DNA from: a virus
IMG/VR virus record: IMGVR_UViG_3300036800_000125
Location: 1-60,506 of that record
Direction: 5' to 3' (one strand)
DNA length: 60,506 nucleotides
Part shown: positions 20,211 to 28,062 of the stretch, piece after piece
Layout: each line of letters begins with the position of its first letter
Numbering within the stretch: position 1 is the stretch's first letter
Translations under genes and position numbers: made by a program
The notes under the pieces: generated by a model
Seen by the model: only the letters and a program-made list of their open reading frames with translations
Databases searched by the model: none
Told to the model about the DNA's origin: nothing

Positions 20211-20489
20211 ATGGCAGGAAAACAGAAGTCCATGAAGCTTGCGCTGTGCCTATCTGCTCTGGCTCCCGGTCTTGGGGCCTGGTACGCGCAGGCACCGATC
20301 ATGGGCATCTTTGCCGCGTCTGCCTCGGCGGGGTCTTGGTTTGCGGTGTTCGTCTGGTCCGTTCCATGGTTCGGATGTGTCTCGTTCTTTTGTTCTACCT
20401 TTATCAGCCTCCAGGTAACAGCAGATTCCGTGAACACCTACAATAACAGACACAACAGCAGAAGGAATACCAGCCATGCCCGAGATTGA
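20211..20489 (+). CDS. Membrane protein, 92 residues
   Basis: ATG at 20211 just after the preceding stop. Two hydrophobic stretches (about 8-35 and 38-66) then a polar Asn/Arg-rich tail. Basic N-terminus MAGKQKSMK. Overlaps the next gene by 14 bases. No family recognised. Confidence 0.62.
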   Translation: MAGKQKSMKLALCLSALAPGLGAWYAQAPIMGIFAASASAGSWFAVFVWSVPWFGCVSFFCSTFISLQVTADSVNTYNNRHNSRRNTSHARD

Positions 20490-21024
20490 GCAGACGATCC
20501 CCAAGCCCTGGGACCACCGGATCCTCGTCCGTCCGCAGACCGAGGACGCACCGGAAGGGGCGCTGATCGCCTACTGTACCTGTGGCGAGTACACTCGCCA
20601 GTACTCAACGAACATGGACGCGCTCATTGCGGTGAAGGATTCGACGGATCACCTGACGTCTCATCCGCTCAAGCCGCTGTCTATAGTCCAGGTGGGGGAA
20701 GATGGGTCCAATGGCGATGTCCTGCTCGTGATGGGCGTGCCGGGGATGGGAGGAGAGGAGACCGTCCACATGACGGTTGCCGTTTCCGCCGACATATACG
20801 ACGACAACGTGGCCCTGGCGAAGTGGCTCGGCCCCATCGGCAGCCCTGTCCACTACGGTGCCGAGCAGCAGCGTCGCTTCGAGCAGGAGCACAGAGGCCA
20901 GGTTAAGATTATCGGCGACGCCCAGGAGATTCCGGGCGGCCTGCAGGGTCTGCTCGGCTTCTTGCAGGGGCTTCCGCAGCAAGGGCAGCAAGAGGGTGAC
21001 AACGATGACACACACAGCCACTAG
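20476..21024 (+). CDS. Hypothetical protein, 182 residues
   Basis: ATG behind AAGGAATACCAGCC. CTCGEYTRQY near residue 35 and H residues near 58-62 could form a zinc site. The second half is acidic and ends in a Gln/Gly-rich tail. No family recognised. Confidence 0.68.
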   Translation: MPEIEQTIPKPWDHRILVRPQTEDAPEGALIAYCTCGEYTRQYSTNMDALIAVKDSTDHLTSHPLKPLSIVQVGEDGSNGDVLLVMGVPGMGGEETVHMTVAVSADIYDDNVALAKWLGPIGSPVHYGAEQQRRFEQEHRGQVKIIGDAQEIPGGLQGLLGFLQGLPQQGQQEGDNDDTHSH

Positions 21025-21301
21025 CGTCGCTATCTGGATGTTCCTGGTCGGCTTCCCCTTCCTCGCGGCCTGGGGCGTGCTCTATCAGACCGCCCGAAAG
21101 AAGAAGGGCCTCGGCCCGGTGACGCCGCGCTACCACGGTCCGTTGGCCTCCAGCCATGACAAGCGCACCGGACAGCGTGCCCTCGTCGCCGAGGCGGAAC
21201 AGCGCGCGAAGTACGCAGTCGACACGGACCAGCCTGCCTATGTGCAGCGCTACGAGGAAGCCCGGCATCGTCGCCTAGCACGTCGCTATGGAAATTCGTG
21301 A
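21005..21301 (+). CDS. Membrane-anchored small protein, 98 residues
   Basis: ATG at 21005 behind GAGGGTGACAACG. One N-terminal membrane helix (VAIWMFLVGFPFLAAWGVLY), then a basic cytoplasmic part (KKKGLGPVTPRYHG..., EEARHRRLARRYG). Overlaps both neighbours. No family recognised. Confidence 0.65.
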   Translation: MTHTATSVAIWMFLVGFPFLAAWGVLYQTARKKKGLGPVTPRYHGPLASSHDKRTGQRALVAEAEQRAKYAVDTDQPAYVQRYEEARHRRLARRYGNS

Positions 21302-21585
21302 AACGCGACCAAATTGCCACAGGCATATACTGGATCGGCCTCGGCCTCCTTATCGATGTGCTGCTAATCGCAGCAACCAGTTCGCACCCGAGCGCGATGA
21401 ATCATAACGCAAGGGACTGGATCGTTATTGCTTGTGGCCTGATCTCGTTCACGACCGGCGGACTCTTGCATTTCTTCGACTGGGGCAAGAGGGCGGGGAG
21501 AAGCAGCCGAGATGGAACCCGCTCGTTACGAGATCGTTACCAGCAATATTCCCGAAACTCCCCGCGCGCCGCGCGGGTAGGCTAG
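21298..21585 (+). CDS. Membrane protein, 95 residues
   Basis: GTG overlaps the upstream stop as GTGA. Two hydrophobic segments (about 8-27 and 41-62) and a basic Arg/Ser-rich tail. Last of a run of four small membrane-protein genes; hairpins at 21561-21597 follow. Confidence 0.65.
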   Translation: MKRDQIATGIYWIGLGLLIDVLLIAATSSHPSAMNHNARDWIVIACGLISFTTGGLLHFFDWGKRAGRSSRDGTRSLRDRYQQYSRNSPRAARVG

Positions 21586-21597
21586 CGTATCGCTAGC
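21561..21597 (+). terminator. Double hairpin at gene end
   Basis: CCCGCGCG/CGCGCGGG inside the last codons, then GCTAGCG/CGCTAGC directly after the TAG stop, with a small CTGG/CCAG pair following. The second uses the same stop-then-GCTAG layout seen in the leftward island. Confidence 0.55.
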
Positions 21598-21639
21598 GAC
21601 TGGAAAACCAGCCGCGACCATTAACAGGAGGCATCCTTA

Positions 21640-22461
21640 ATGCGAGCAGTAAAGAGATTGGCAGCGATCGCCGGGGCGGTGTTCCTGCTCGGGACACTCG
21701 GCTTCGGTACCGCGCAGATGGCGCACGCTGCGCCCCTGCCGGCCAACATTGTTACGACCGACCTCGGTGGCGTCGCCAGCGTTCCGACCGGCGGCCCGTT
21801 CAACACGAACAAGACCCTCGTCGGCACCGTGGACCTGACGGCCGGGACCTACACGGTGAGCGTGAACGCCAAGGCGACGCCGAACGCGGTGACCACCGGG
21901 GCGGTGTTCCCGCAGTTCTTCGTGTACAACGGTGCGGCCCTGCCCACCTGGACGAACGATCTGTTCAACGTTGGCAACGGCTCGCTGGAGCAGTTCACCA
22001 CGAGTCCGCTTCCGTCCAACCTGATCGACTCCTACTACAGCGGGTCGGGCGTGGTCACGGTTCCGGCTGCCGGGGAGACGCTGGACGTGTACGCCTTCGG
22101 GTACGACAGTGGTGGCGGCCTCGGCAGCTACAAGCTCGACGACCTGACCGTGACCGCCACCAAGGCGTACACCCACACCGTGCACCCGTACATCTACGGC
22201 GGGCACATCGTCTCGGTCAACAGGAATGATGTGGTGCTCGGCTGGAAGTTCGGTGGCGGCGCGCAGTACGCCTGCACCCGGACCTTCGGGTACAAGATGA
22301 GCGTTAACGGCAGTCCGCACCTCGGGCTGTCCGGCGGCGACGAGGGCTTCTGGTCGGGGCTGGCTCCGGGGCACACGTACGACATGGAGATCTACCCCTG
22401 CACATACCAGCGCGTCCAGACCGGCCCGGTCGGCTGGATCAACCTGGTGACCACCAACTAA
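21640..22461 (+). CDS. Secreted protein with signal peptide
   Basis: 273 residues. MRAVKRLAAIAGAVFLLGTL begins a clear signal peptide with a probable cut after AHA at position 30. The mature part is beta-rich: an N-terminal domain with Gly/Thr/Val strands (about 35-175) and a C-terminal fibronectin-like domain (about 180-273) with two Cys. ATG behind AACAGGAGGCATCCTTA. It lies ahead of the packaging genes, outside the lysis block. A secreted phage protein of this type could modify the host surface or bind to it. Function unknown. Confidence 0.72.
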   Translation: MRAVKRLAAIAGAVFLLGTLGFGTAQMAHAAPLPANIVTTDLGGVASVPTGGPFNTNKTLVGTVDLTAGTYTVSVNAKATPNAVTTGAVFPQFFVYNGAALPTWTNDLFNVGNGSLEQFTTSPLPSNLIDSYYSGSGVVTVPAAGETLDVYAFGYDSGGGLGSYKLDDLTVTATKAYTHTVHPYIYGGHIVSVNRNDVVLGWKFGGGAQYACTRTFGYKMSVNGSPHLGLSGGDEGFWSGLAPGHTYDMEIYPCTYQRVQTGPVGWINLVTTN

Positions 22462-22482
22462 CAACCGCCACCCCGAGAGGCA

Positions 22483-22911
22483 ATGATGTACAGCCACCGC
22501 CCAGAGCGTCCTAGACAGTCGTTCGGCCATGCCGACACCGAGACGCTCTGGGCGGTCGGTTCTCCCCCGGCCACATCGGTACCCTGGAGAGGGCATATGG
22601 GACCACCTGGACAGGATCCATACCAGAAGCCGCCGAACAGGGGCCCTGGACAGGATCCCCGCCAGCCGCCGACCCTACTTGGCCACATTCAGCCGCCGGA
22701 TCCAAGGCAGCAGACGCAGCCGCAACAGCAGCCGGTCTTCGTCCCGGTGTCCAGCGAGCTACAGATCGCCTACACGCGCCAGATGGCCAAGGATATCCAC
22801 ACGATCCGTACCCTGGCGCTCTGGGCCTTCTTCCTATCCCTCGTTTTTGCCGTGGTCATGATAGCCATCGGCACGGACATCTCGTCCACCCTGAGCAACA
22901 TCCATCTGTAG
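22483..22911 (+). CDS. Pro/Gln-rich membrane protein, 142 residues
   Basis: ATG of an ATGATG pair behind GAGAGGCA. The first 90 residues are Pro, Gln and Gly-rich and disordered, followed by a short amphipathic helix and one membrane span near 113-133 (ALWAFFLSLVFAVVMIAIG). A type II membrane protein with a long cytoplasmic tail. No family recognised. Confidence 0.65.
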   Translation: MMYSHRPERPRQSFGHADTETLWAVGSPPATSVPWRGHMGPPGQDPYQKPPNRGPGQDPRQPPTLLGHIQPPDPRQQTQPQQQPVFVPVSSELQIAYTRQMAKDIHTIRTLALWAFFLSLVFAVVMIAIGTDISSTLSNIHL

Positions 22912-22925
22912 GAAGGTAACCCGAA

Positions 22926-23708
22926 ATGCCTAGCGAGACCCTTAGCGGAAACCAGATCCAGAACATCGTCGAGACCCCCGTGACCGGCCTGAAGGGGCGG
23001 ACCCCAAGGCAGCAGATTCTCGAGGAGAAGCCCGACAACGGCGGGCGCGAGAAGGAGCCGGTGTTCATTATCGACCGCTCACGCTCGAACCTCGAGCCCG
23101 TCGACCCCGAGGGCACGATGACCAAGGCGGAGTTCCTCCAGCAGGCGATCCCGCTGGCGGCCAAGCTCCTCGCCGGCACCGACTCCCAGGCCGCTCACGA
23201 GGTCGGTACCGACAAGGGCGGCGTCCGGTCGTTCGCGTTTAACGAGCCGGGCGAGTTTCAGGGGTGGGATCCGGAGGAGCACGAGTTTAGCGACCCGCGC
23301 GACCTCGGCGACCTCCACGAGGGCAACGTCGTCGAGGTGCTGGGCAACGAGGACGACTGGAACGGGCGCACCTACCCGATGCCCGCCGTGCGGGCGAGCG
23401 AGAAGGCGTTCCAGGGCGAATTCGGCAGCCGTCCGATGCGCAGCCGTCCGACCCAGATGGTCGTCTACTGGGGCGACGGTCAGATTACCACCCAGGAGGA
23501 AGAGGAGGCGTTCGAGAACTGGGTGAGCCAGGCGGACGAGTTCCTGGTCATCGCCATCGTCCTAATCGGCTTCGGGCCGGGGCACGACGCGGCCGTGAAG
23601 GCGTTCCGCCGCATCGCCGAGAAGAACGCCTACGTGTCGGTGCTCGCGCTGACCGGCGTGGCCTCCGCCAACGAGGCCGCGCTCGACGTCCAGCTCATGG
23701 CGGCGTAG
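22926..23708 (+). CDS. VWA-like protein
   Basis: 260 residues. VFIIDRSRS (46-54) has the metal-binding DxSxS motif of von Willebrand A domains at the end of a buried strand, and the C-terminal part (FLVIAIVLIGFGPGHDAAVKAF...YVSVLALTGVA) has the alternating strands and helices that close such a fold. The middle is acidic. ATG behind AGGAAGGTAACCCGAA. VWA proteins usually bind protein partners through a metal ion; the partner is unknown. Confidence 0.55.
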   Translation: MPSETLSGNQIQNIVETPVTGLKGRTPRQQILEEKPDNGGREKEPVFIIDRSRSNLEPVDPEGTMTKAEFLQQAIPLAAKLLAGTDSQAAHEVGTDKGGVRSFAFNEPGEFQGWDPEEHEFSDPRDLGDLHEGNVVEVLGNEDDWNGRTYPMPAVRASEKAFQGEFGSRPMRSRPTQMVVYWGDGQITTQEEEEAFENWVSQADEFLVIAIVLIGFGPGHDAAVKAFRRIAEKNAYVSVLALTGVASANEAALDVQLMAA

Positions 23709-23723
23709 ACGGTACCTAAGACC

Positions 23724-23774
23724 CCCGCCCGGTAGCCAGCGGGTGGTGCGACCTGTGATATTCTACCGGGCGGG
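23724..23774 (+). terminator. Terminator hairpin
   Basis: CCCGCCCGGTA (23724-23734) pairs with TACCGGGCGGG (23764-23774), 11 pairs, around a 29-base loop, 15 bases after the VWA-like gene stop. Confidence 0.65.
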
Positions 23775-23780
23775 CCAACC

Positions 23781-23816
23781 CTCCACCCAGACCCCGGCGA
23801 GGAGGTCTGGGTGGAG
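23781..23816 (+). terminator. Second, stronger hairpin
   Basis: CTCCACCCAGACC pairs perfectly with GGTCTGGGTGGAG (13 pairs, 10-base loop), directly after the previous hairpin and 15 bases before the next ATG. Together they separate the early rightward block from the next gene, or form its 5' leader. Confidence 0.65.
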
Positions 23817-23831
23817 CCATTTAGAGGAGCG

Positions 23832-24140
23832 ATGATGAGACATCCCATTTACCTGGACGGACCTTGGAAGGGAACTGATCACCCTATCGGGGAAGGGTTT
23901 GACCACGTGGTCGTCCCAGTAATCCCGCCAATCGAAGGGATGCTCTCCGGTGATTCCGGTCCGTACCAGATCGTCTATCGACTACGACAATTCCATATAT
24001 TCTCTGGTGGATCACAGTTCTCTCTGTGGTTCGCCTACCGGGGCCCATATGAGCCTTCGGTCGAGCTTCTGGTTGATGCTATTTTCAAGCCAGAAGTAAT
24101 AGCAATGGGCGAGCTTGAATTGCCCCCGATAACCGAATAA
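23832..24140 (+). CDS. Hypothetical protein, 102 residues
   Basis: First ATG of an ATGATG pair behind TTAGAGGAGCG; a GTG at 23811 lies in the hairpin and is rejected. Beta-rich (VVVPVIPPIEG, YQIVYRLRQFHIFSGGSQFSLWFAY). Single gene between strong hairpins. No family recognised. Confidence 0.66.
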   Translation: MMRHPIYLDGPWKGTDHPIGEGFDHVVVPVIPPIEGMLSGDSGPYQIVYRLRQFHIFSGGSQFSLWFAYRGPYEPSVELLVDAIFKPEVIAMGELELPPITE

Positions 24141-24153
24141 AGGTACTAAAAAG

Positions 24154-24197
24154 ATAGCCCTCCCTGCGGAGTAGCGGTAAATGGCAGGGAGGGCTAT
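24154..24197. terminator. Strong terminator before the structural genes
   Basis: ATAGCCCTCCCTGC pairs perfectly with GCAGGGAGGGCTAT (14 pairs, 16-base loop), preceded by an A-run. The right arm overlaps a TATAGT that could be the -10 for the terminase gene 8 bases on. Confidence 0.75.
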
Positions 24198-24206
24198 AGT
24201 TGTGTT

Positions 24207-24782
24207 GTGGCCCAGCGCAGAATTCGCACCGATGTCGATACCCCCGCCGGTGTGCGGAAGGCCGCCCGGACATCGGTTGGTGCGACGCCGGTCACGATTC
24301 TCAACCGCGGTCGTCTGCGTCTAGAACTCATCCGCGACCTTGCTATGGGTGAGTGGTCCCATGCGAGTATTGCGAAGCGGCTTGGTGTTGACACCGCCGA
24401 TATTACAGACTTTGCAGAGAAGTATGTCCAGGATATTAGCGAGGTACGTTCCGCGCTCGCTGGGCAGCTAGCCATTGAGGCCGCTGGCCTCTGGATCTCG
24501 AAGAAGCAGAATCGCATTGCCGAACTGCAGGCAGACTTCGACGAGCTGAACGATGTCTTGGTTTCGATGAGGGCAGGAACATATCGCCCGACTGACAATG
24601 ATGGCACAAACCTCGGTTCACGGCGACACCGAGGCATTCTTAAGTCCAAGATGGACCTGCTTCGCGCGGTGGCCGATGAACTGAGCCCGCGCGGTGCGGG
24701 CGCAACGGCAGGCTCGCCTGACGATCCGAACATCGTCCACTACATTATCGAAGCGGGCGATGTAACGGAGGCGCTTCGGTGA
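24207..24782 (+). CDS. Terminase small subunit
   Basis: 191 residues. An HTH-like segment (SHASIAKRLGVDTADITDFAEKY, about 52-74) is followed by a long helical region, the layout of phage terminase small subunits that recognise packaging sites. It sits 1.3 kb before the large subunit, as usual. The start is a GTG at 24207 with no SD, close behind a TATAGT, so a leaderless or nearly leaderless message is possible. Confidence 0.7.
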   Translation: MAQRRIRTDVDTPAGVRKAARTSVGATPVTILNRGRLRLELIRDLAMGEWSHASIAKRLGVDTADITDFAEKYVQDISEVRSALAGQLAIEAAGLWISKKQNRIAELQADFDELNDVLVSMRAGTYRPTDNDGTNLGSRRHRGILKSKMDLLRAVADELSPRGAGATAGSPDDPNIVHYIIEAGDVTEALR

Positions 24783-25009
24783 TAAAAGCAGCAGACAACT
24801 GGACAGAAGCCCAGATCGACGAGTTTGCTGAGCAATGGAGGAAGAAGGCGAGTCGGGGCAAGGTCAAGGTCATCCCGCCGCTCCCGCTCCGTACCCGCGT
24901 CCGCCTTGCAGCGGAGTCCGTGATCCATACGATCGCCTATCGGCTGTCCAAGAACCACTGGCGCATGGCCGTGTACCTCTACAAGGCATGTGGGATGTGG
25001 TCGTTATGA
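24779..25009 (+). CDS. Hypothetical basic protein, 76 residues
   Basis: GTG overlaps the upstream stop as GTGA. Basic and helical (EQWRKKASRGKVKVIPPLPLRTRVRL), ending CGMWSL. First of six small coupled genes between the terminase subunits. No family recognised. Confidence 0.65.
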   Translation: MIKAADNWTEAQIDEFAEQWRKKASRGKVKVIPPLPLRTRVRLAAESVIHTIAYRLSKNHWRMAVYLYKACGMWSL

Positions 25010-25263
25010 CACAGCCATCCCACACCCCTCCCCCAACCAGCCCGCCCATGAAGTGGCGGGTGGTCGTGGCTAATTCTGCAGACGAAGCGCGATCCGGTAC
25101 CGCCTATGTAATCGCGTTGACATCCCTCATCGTCTGGCTTGTCCAGTACTACGGCTTCCACGGAAACATGCCGGGCGCGGTCAGCGCGGCTCTCTACGTG
25201 GTCATCCCGACGACGTTCGGTTACCTCGCGTCCCACGTCGCCTTCAAGAAGGTGACGCTGTGA
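25006..25263 (+). CDS. Membrane protein, 85 residues
   Basis: ATG overlaps the upstream stop as ATGA. A Pro/Thr-rich start is followed by two hydrophobic helices (about 33-48 and 57-76). Possible holin-like size and topology, but its position within the packaging genes argues for another role. Confidence 0.65.
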   Translation: MTQPSHTPPPTSPPMKWRVVVANSADEARSGTAYVIALTSLIVWLVQYYGFHGNMPGAVSAALYVVIPTTFGYLASHVAFKKVTL

Positions 25264-25448
25264 GCACAGACGCTATCCGTTGGCTGACACCGATCCGTAC
25301 ATCCGGCATGAATGTTCGCTGGTCCTGCAAAGCGGCAAACTCGATCCTTGAACACTCTCGCTCGGTCATCCTTCCGAATGGCACTAGGATCCCGAGGGAG
25401 ACCGCGCTTGATACATGGACGCGGCTGACGGACGGGTACACGCTATGA
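25260..25448 (+). CDS. Hypothetical protein, 62 residues
   Basis: GTG overlaps the preceding stop as GTGA, and its own end overlaps the next ATG. Basic, mixed structure (ILEHSRSVILPNGTRIPRE). No family recognised. Confidence 0.6.
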   Translation: MSTDAIRWLTPIRTSGMNVRWSCKAANSILEHSRSVILPNGTRIPRETALDTWTRLTDGYTL

Positions 25449-25861
25449 AGCCGCAGACGCTCGATGAGCGCGCAGCACTGTGTTACTTCTCCCGTTTCGA
25501 TACCTGCAGCGATACGGCTTCGGTAAGCGTGTTGTGCAAGGTTGAGGGAACCGAGTTTCACGCCTGTGCACGACACTGGAGTGAGTGGACCCGGAGTGCG
25601 GTCAACGATAGCCTCCTTTCCGCGCACTGTCCCCGGTGTGCGCCCGCATACATCGCCCGGCGCGAGTCTCAGGCCAGTAATACGGCGGTCACCGTCGCCG
25701 ACGAGCCGATTACCGGGCCCCTAGCCGACGCCATCGACAATGCGATGCATGCAGAGGGCGTCCTCGCTCCAGAGCGGGCACGGATCCTCCGGCGGCTCGC
25801 CGCGAACACCGACGCCTATGTAGCCGCGGTCATGTCCAGGCAGAATGGGGCGATCGAGTGA
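25445..25861 (+). CDS. Cys/His protein, 138 residues
   Basis: ATG overlaps the upstream stop as ATGA. CYFS...CSD, CARHWSEW and HCPRCAP give four or more possible zinc ligands in the first 70 residues; the rest is helical. A small zinc-binding phage protein of unknown role. Confidence 0.65.
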   Translation: MKPQTLDERAALCYFSRFDTCSDTASVSVLCKVEGTEFHACARHWSEWTRSAVNDSLLSAHCPRCAPAYIARRESQASNTAVTVADEPITGPLADAIDNAMHAEGVLAPERARILRRLAANTDAYVAAVMSRQNGAIE

Positions 25862-26061
25862 GCACCCTGGGCAACAACCCGCGAGCGAATCCTGGCGATG
25901 CCGACTGCCTCGCCGCTGGCAACTGCCTTGCTACCGAGCCGAGAGAGATCCGTCTCTGCGACCAGTACATGATGTGCATCATTGACTACAAGGCACGCAC
26001 AGGAATGCTTCCTCAGGCTCCGCATGCACGGGATGACCCGGAGAGGAGGAGCGTTGCCTAA
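25858..26061 (+). CDS. Small Cys-containing protein, 67 residues
   Basis: GTG overlaps the preceding stop as GTGA. Four Cys within residues 17-40 (DCLAAGNCLA, LCDQYMMC) may form a metal or disulfide site. Its last codons hold the SD of the large terminase gene. Confidence 0.58.
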   Translation: MSTLGNNPRANPGDADCLAAGNCLATEPREIRLCDQYMMCIIDYKARTGMLPQAPHARDDPERRSVA

Positions 26062-27415
26062 AGTTGAGCATCGTTTCGCCCCCCGGGGCGCTTGCAAGGA
26101 CCTCTTCTCCTGCCGCGACCCTGAGGTCCTTGTTGCTGGTCCGGCCGGGACTGGAAAGAGCCGTGCATGTCTAGAGAAACTCCACCTCATGTGCCTGATG
26201 AATCCAGGGATGCGCGGCCTAATCTGCCGCAAGACGGCGACCTCACTCTCGTCTACAGCACTTGTTACCTGGCGGAAGTTTGTCGTCGCGGAAGCACTGA
26301 ACTCCGGCGATGTGAACTACTATGGCGGCTCCGCCCAGGAACCGGCCTCCTATCGCTATCGGAACGGCTCGACTGTCGTTATCGGCGGCCTGGACAAGAT
26401 CGAGAAGATCATGTCATCGGAATACGACCTGGTGTATGTCCAGGAAGCGACGGACCTGACCGAGAACGACTGGGAAAGCATCACGACCCGGCTTCGTAAC
26501 TGGCAGGTCTCGTTCCAGCAGCTACTTGGTGACTGTAACCCGTCGCATCCGACGCACTGGCTCAAGAATCGCTGCGATCTGGGCCAGACGACGATGTTCC
26601 ACTCAACTCACGAGGACAACCCGATCCTGTTCGCGGACGGCCAGATGACCGAGCGGGGCCGCGCCTATCTTTCCAAATTGGACCGGCTAACCGGCGTCCG
26701 GCACAAGCGACTGCGCCTGGGCCTTTGGGTGGCTGCCGAGGGTGTCATCTATGAGGAATTCTCCGGCGAACATATGCTTGATGGCATCCCGGAGGAATGG
26801 CGAAAAGGTGAAGCGCTTGACCACGCAGGAATCCCAATCTCATGGCGACGGTACTGGGCCGTCGACTTCGGGTTCACCAACCCATTCACATGCCAGTGGT
26901 GGACCGAGGACCACGACGGACGTCTCTACATGTATCGCGAACTCTACCATACACGTCGGACTGTTGACCAGCATGCAAAGACTATCATGGCAGCGGTGGC
27001 TCCTGACGGGCGGTGGCTTGAGCCGCAGCCCACTGTCATTACGTGTGACCACGACGCAGAAGGACGGGTCGTTCTCGAGCGCGAAACCGGCCTTAGTACC
27101 TCCCCGGCTCATAAGGCCGTGACCGAGGGAATTCAAGCCGTTCAGGTACGGCTCCGGGACACGGGAGATGGCCGCCGCCGAATCTATCTCCTTCGTGATG
27201 CGCTGATCGAGAAAGATCCAGAGCTCGAGGACGCAAGTAAGCCAACCTGCCTGTACGACGAGATTCCTGGCTATGTCTGGTCGCGCAAGAAGAGCTCTGG
27301 CGAGCCAAAAGAGCAGGATGAGCCGAAGAAGGAAGATGACCACGGGGCCGATGCGATGCGCTACGTAGTCGCCGAGCGTGATTTTGGTATCCGAGCCTTG
27401 TTTAGGAGCGTGTGA
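26054..27415 (+). CDS. Terminase large subunit
   Basis: 453 residues from a TTG at 26054, chosen for the GGAGGAG site 4 bases upstream; ATGs at 26033 and 25982 lie inside the preceding gene. ATPase domain: Walker A GPAGTGKS at 29-36 and Walker B VYVQEATD at 128-134 with the catalytic Glu. Nuclease domain: YWAVDFGF (first acid, about 264), DHDAEGR, and DHGADAMRY near the end. The motor that cuts and pumps DNA into the prohead. Length is typical. Confidence 0.92.
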   Translation: MPKVEHRFAPRGACKDLFSCRDPEVLVAGPAGTGKSRACLEKLHLMCLMNPGMRGLICRKTATSLSSTALVTWRKFVVAEALNSGDVNYYGGSAQEPASYRYRNGSTVVIGGLDKIEKIMSSEYDLVYVQEATDLTENDWESITTRLRNWQVSFQQLLGDCNPSHPTHWLKNRCDLGQTTMFHSTHEDNPILFADGQMTERGRAYLSKLDRLTGVRHKRLRLGLWVAAEGVIYEEFSGEHMLDGIPEEWRKGEALDHAGIPISWRRYWAVDFGFTNPFTCQWWTEDHDGRLYMYRELYHTRRTVDQHAKTIMAAVAPDGRWLEPQPTVITCDHDAEGRVVLERETGLSTSPAHKAVTEGIQAVQVRLRDTGDGRRRIYLLRDALIEKDPELEDASKPTCLYDEIPGYVWSRKKSSGEPKEQDEPKKEDDHGADAMRYVVAERDFGIRALFRSV

Positions 27416-27416
27416 C

Positions 27417-27575
27417 ATGTTCTCTATCCTCGCCGGGATCTTCCTGGTCATCCTCGCTTGTGTTCTGTGGTTCGGTCACATATCCCTGGAACATTCCATG
27501 GCCATCGTGATCGGCATCATCGGCGTGATTATCGCCCTGTATGGCGTTGTGCCGGACAGTTGGAGGCATCTGTAA
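27417..27575 (+). CDS. 52-residue membrane protein
   Basis: ATG at 27417 behind AGGAGCGTGTGAC. Two hydrophobic helices (IFLVILACVLWFG and MAIVIGIIGVIIALYGVV) joined by a short polar turn. Very short two-span protein between packaging genes; function unknown. Confidence 0.62.
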   Translation: MFSILAGIFLVILACVLWFGHISLEHSMAIVIGIIGVIIALYGVVPDSWRHL

Positions 27576-27889
27576 TGGCAGACAAAGAGAGCATCGAAGA
27601 GTTCGCCAAGAAGATCGGCGAAGCGGCTCAGAGCGAGATCAAGACGGGCGTCGTCCGTCCGGGCGATACCATCATCGTTGGGTTCAGTCGGCGGATCAGC
27701 GAGCAAGAGAATCACGAGATTCAGGACCGTCTGCATTTCTTTCTTCCGGATGTTCGTCTCGTGGTATTCCCCGAGGTCGAGGGGATCCGGGTCTACCGGC
27801 CGGACGGGGAAGGCATGTTATGTCTGTTATTGGGGAAAGCAGAAGCAGGCATGTTGTCCAGGTGGAAACTGAATATGCCGGTTTCGTAG
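27575..27889 (+). CDS. Hypothetical protein, 104 residues, tandem paralogue A
   Basis: ATG overlaps the upstream stop as TAATG. Residues about 26-80 (VVRPGDTIIVGFSRRISEQENHEI...VRLVVFPEV...IRVYRPDG) match the next gene's product. The last 24 residues are read in a frame that overlaps the start of that gene by 70 bases. No family recognised. Confidence 0.68.
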   Translation: MADKESIEEFAKKIGEAAQSEIKTGVVRPGDTIIVGFSRRISEQENHEIQDRLHFFLPDVRLVVFPEVEGIRVYRPDGEGMLCLLLGKAEAGMLSRWKLNMPVS

Positions 27890-28062
27890 TCCGGCCGGGC
27901 GACAAACTGATCATCGCCCTTGCTCGTGATATCAGCACGGAAGAGCGCAACGAGATCGAGATGGGGATCGGAGCGAAGCTGCCCGGCATCCAGGTGATCG
28001 CTGTTGACGGAGCGATCGGGATGGCCGTCTACCGCTCGGAAGGGAATAATCGTCGTGGCTGA
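27820..28062 (+). CDS. Hypothetical protein, 80 residues, tandem paralogue B
   Basis: ATG behind GGGGAAGGCATGTT. Residues 22-75 (FVVRPGDKLIIALARDISTEERNEI...IQVIAVDG...MAVYRSEG) repeat paralogue A. A duplicated small alpha/beta fold; the shared VRPGD..II motif could be the functional site. Confidence 0.68.
   Translation: MSVIGESRSRHVVQVETEYAGFVVRPGDKLIIALARDISTEERNEIEMGIGAKLPGIQVIAVDGAIGMAVYRSEGNNRRG

Noticed and set aside
22483-22911. Pro/Gln-rich membrane protein as a holin
   Set aside because: One membrane span with a 110-residue tail, 28 kb from the endolysin; no lysis context.
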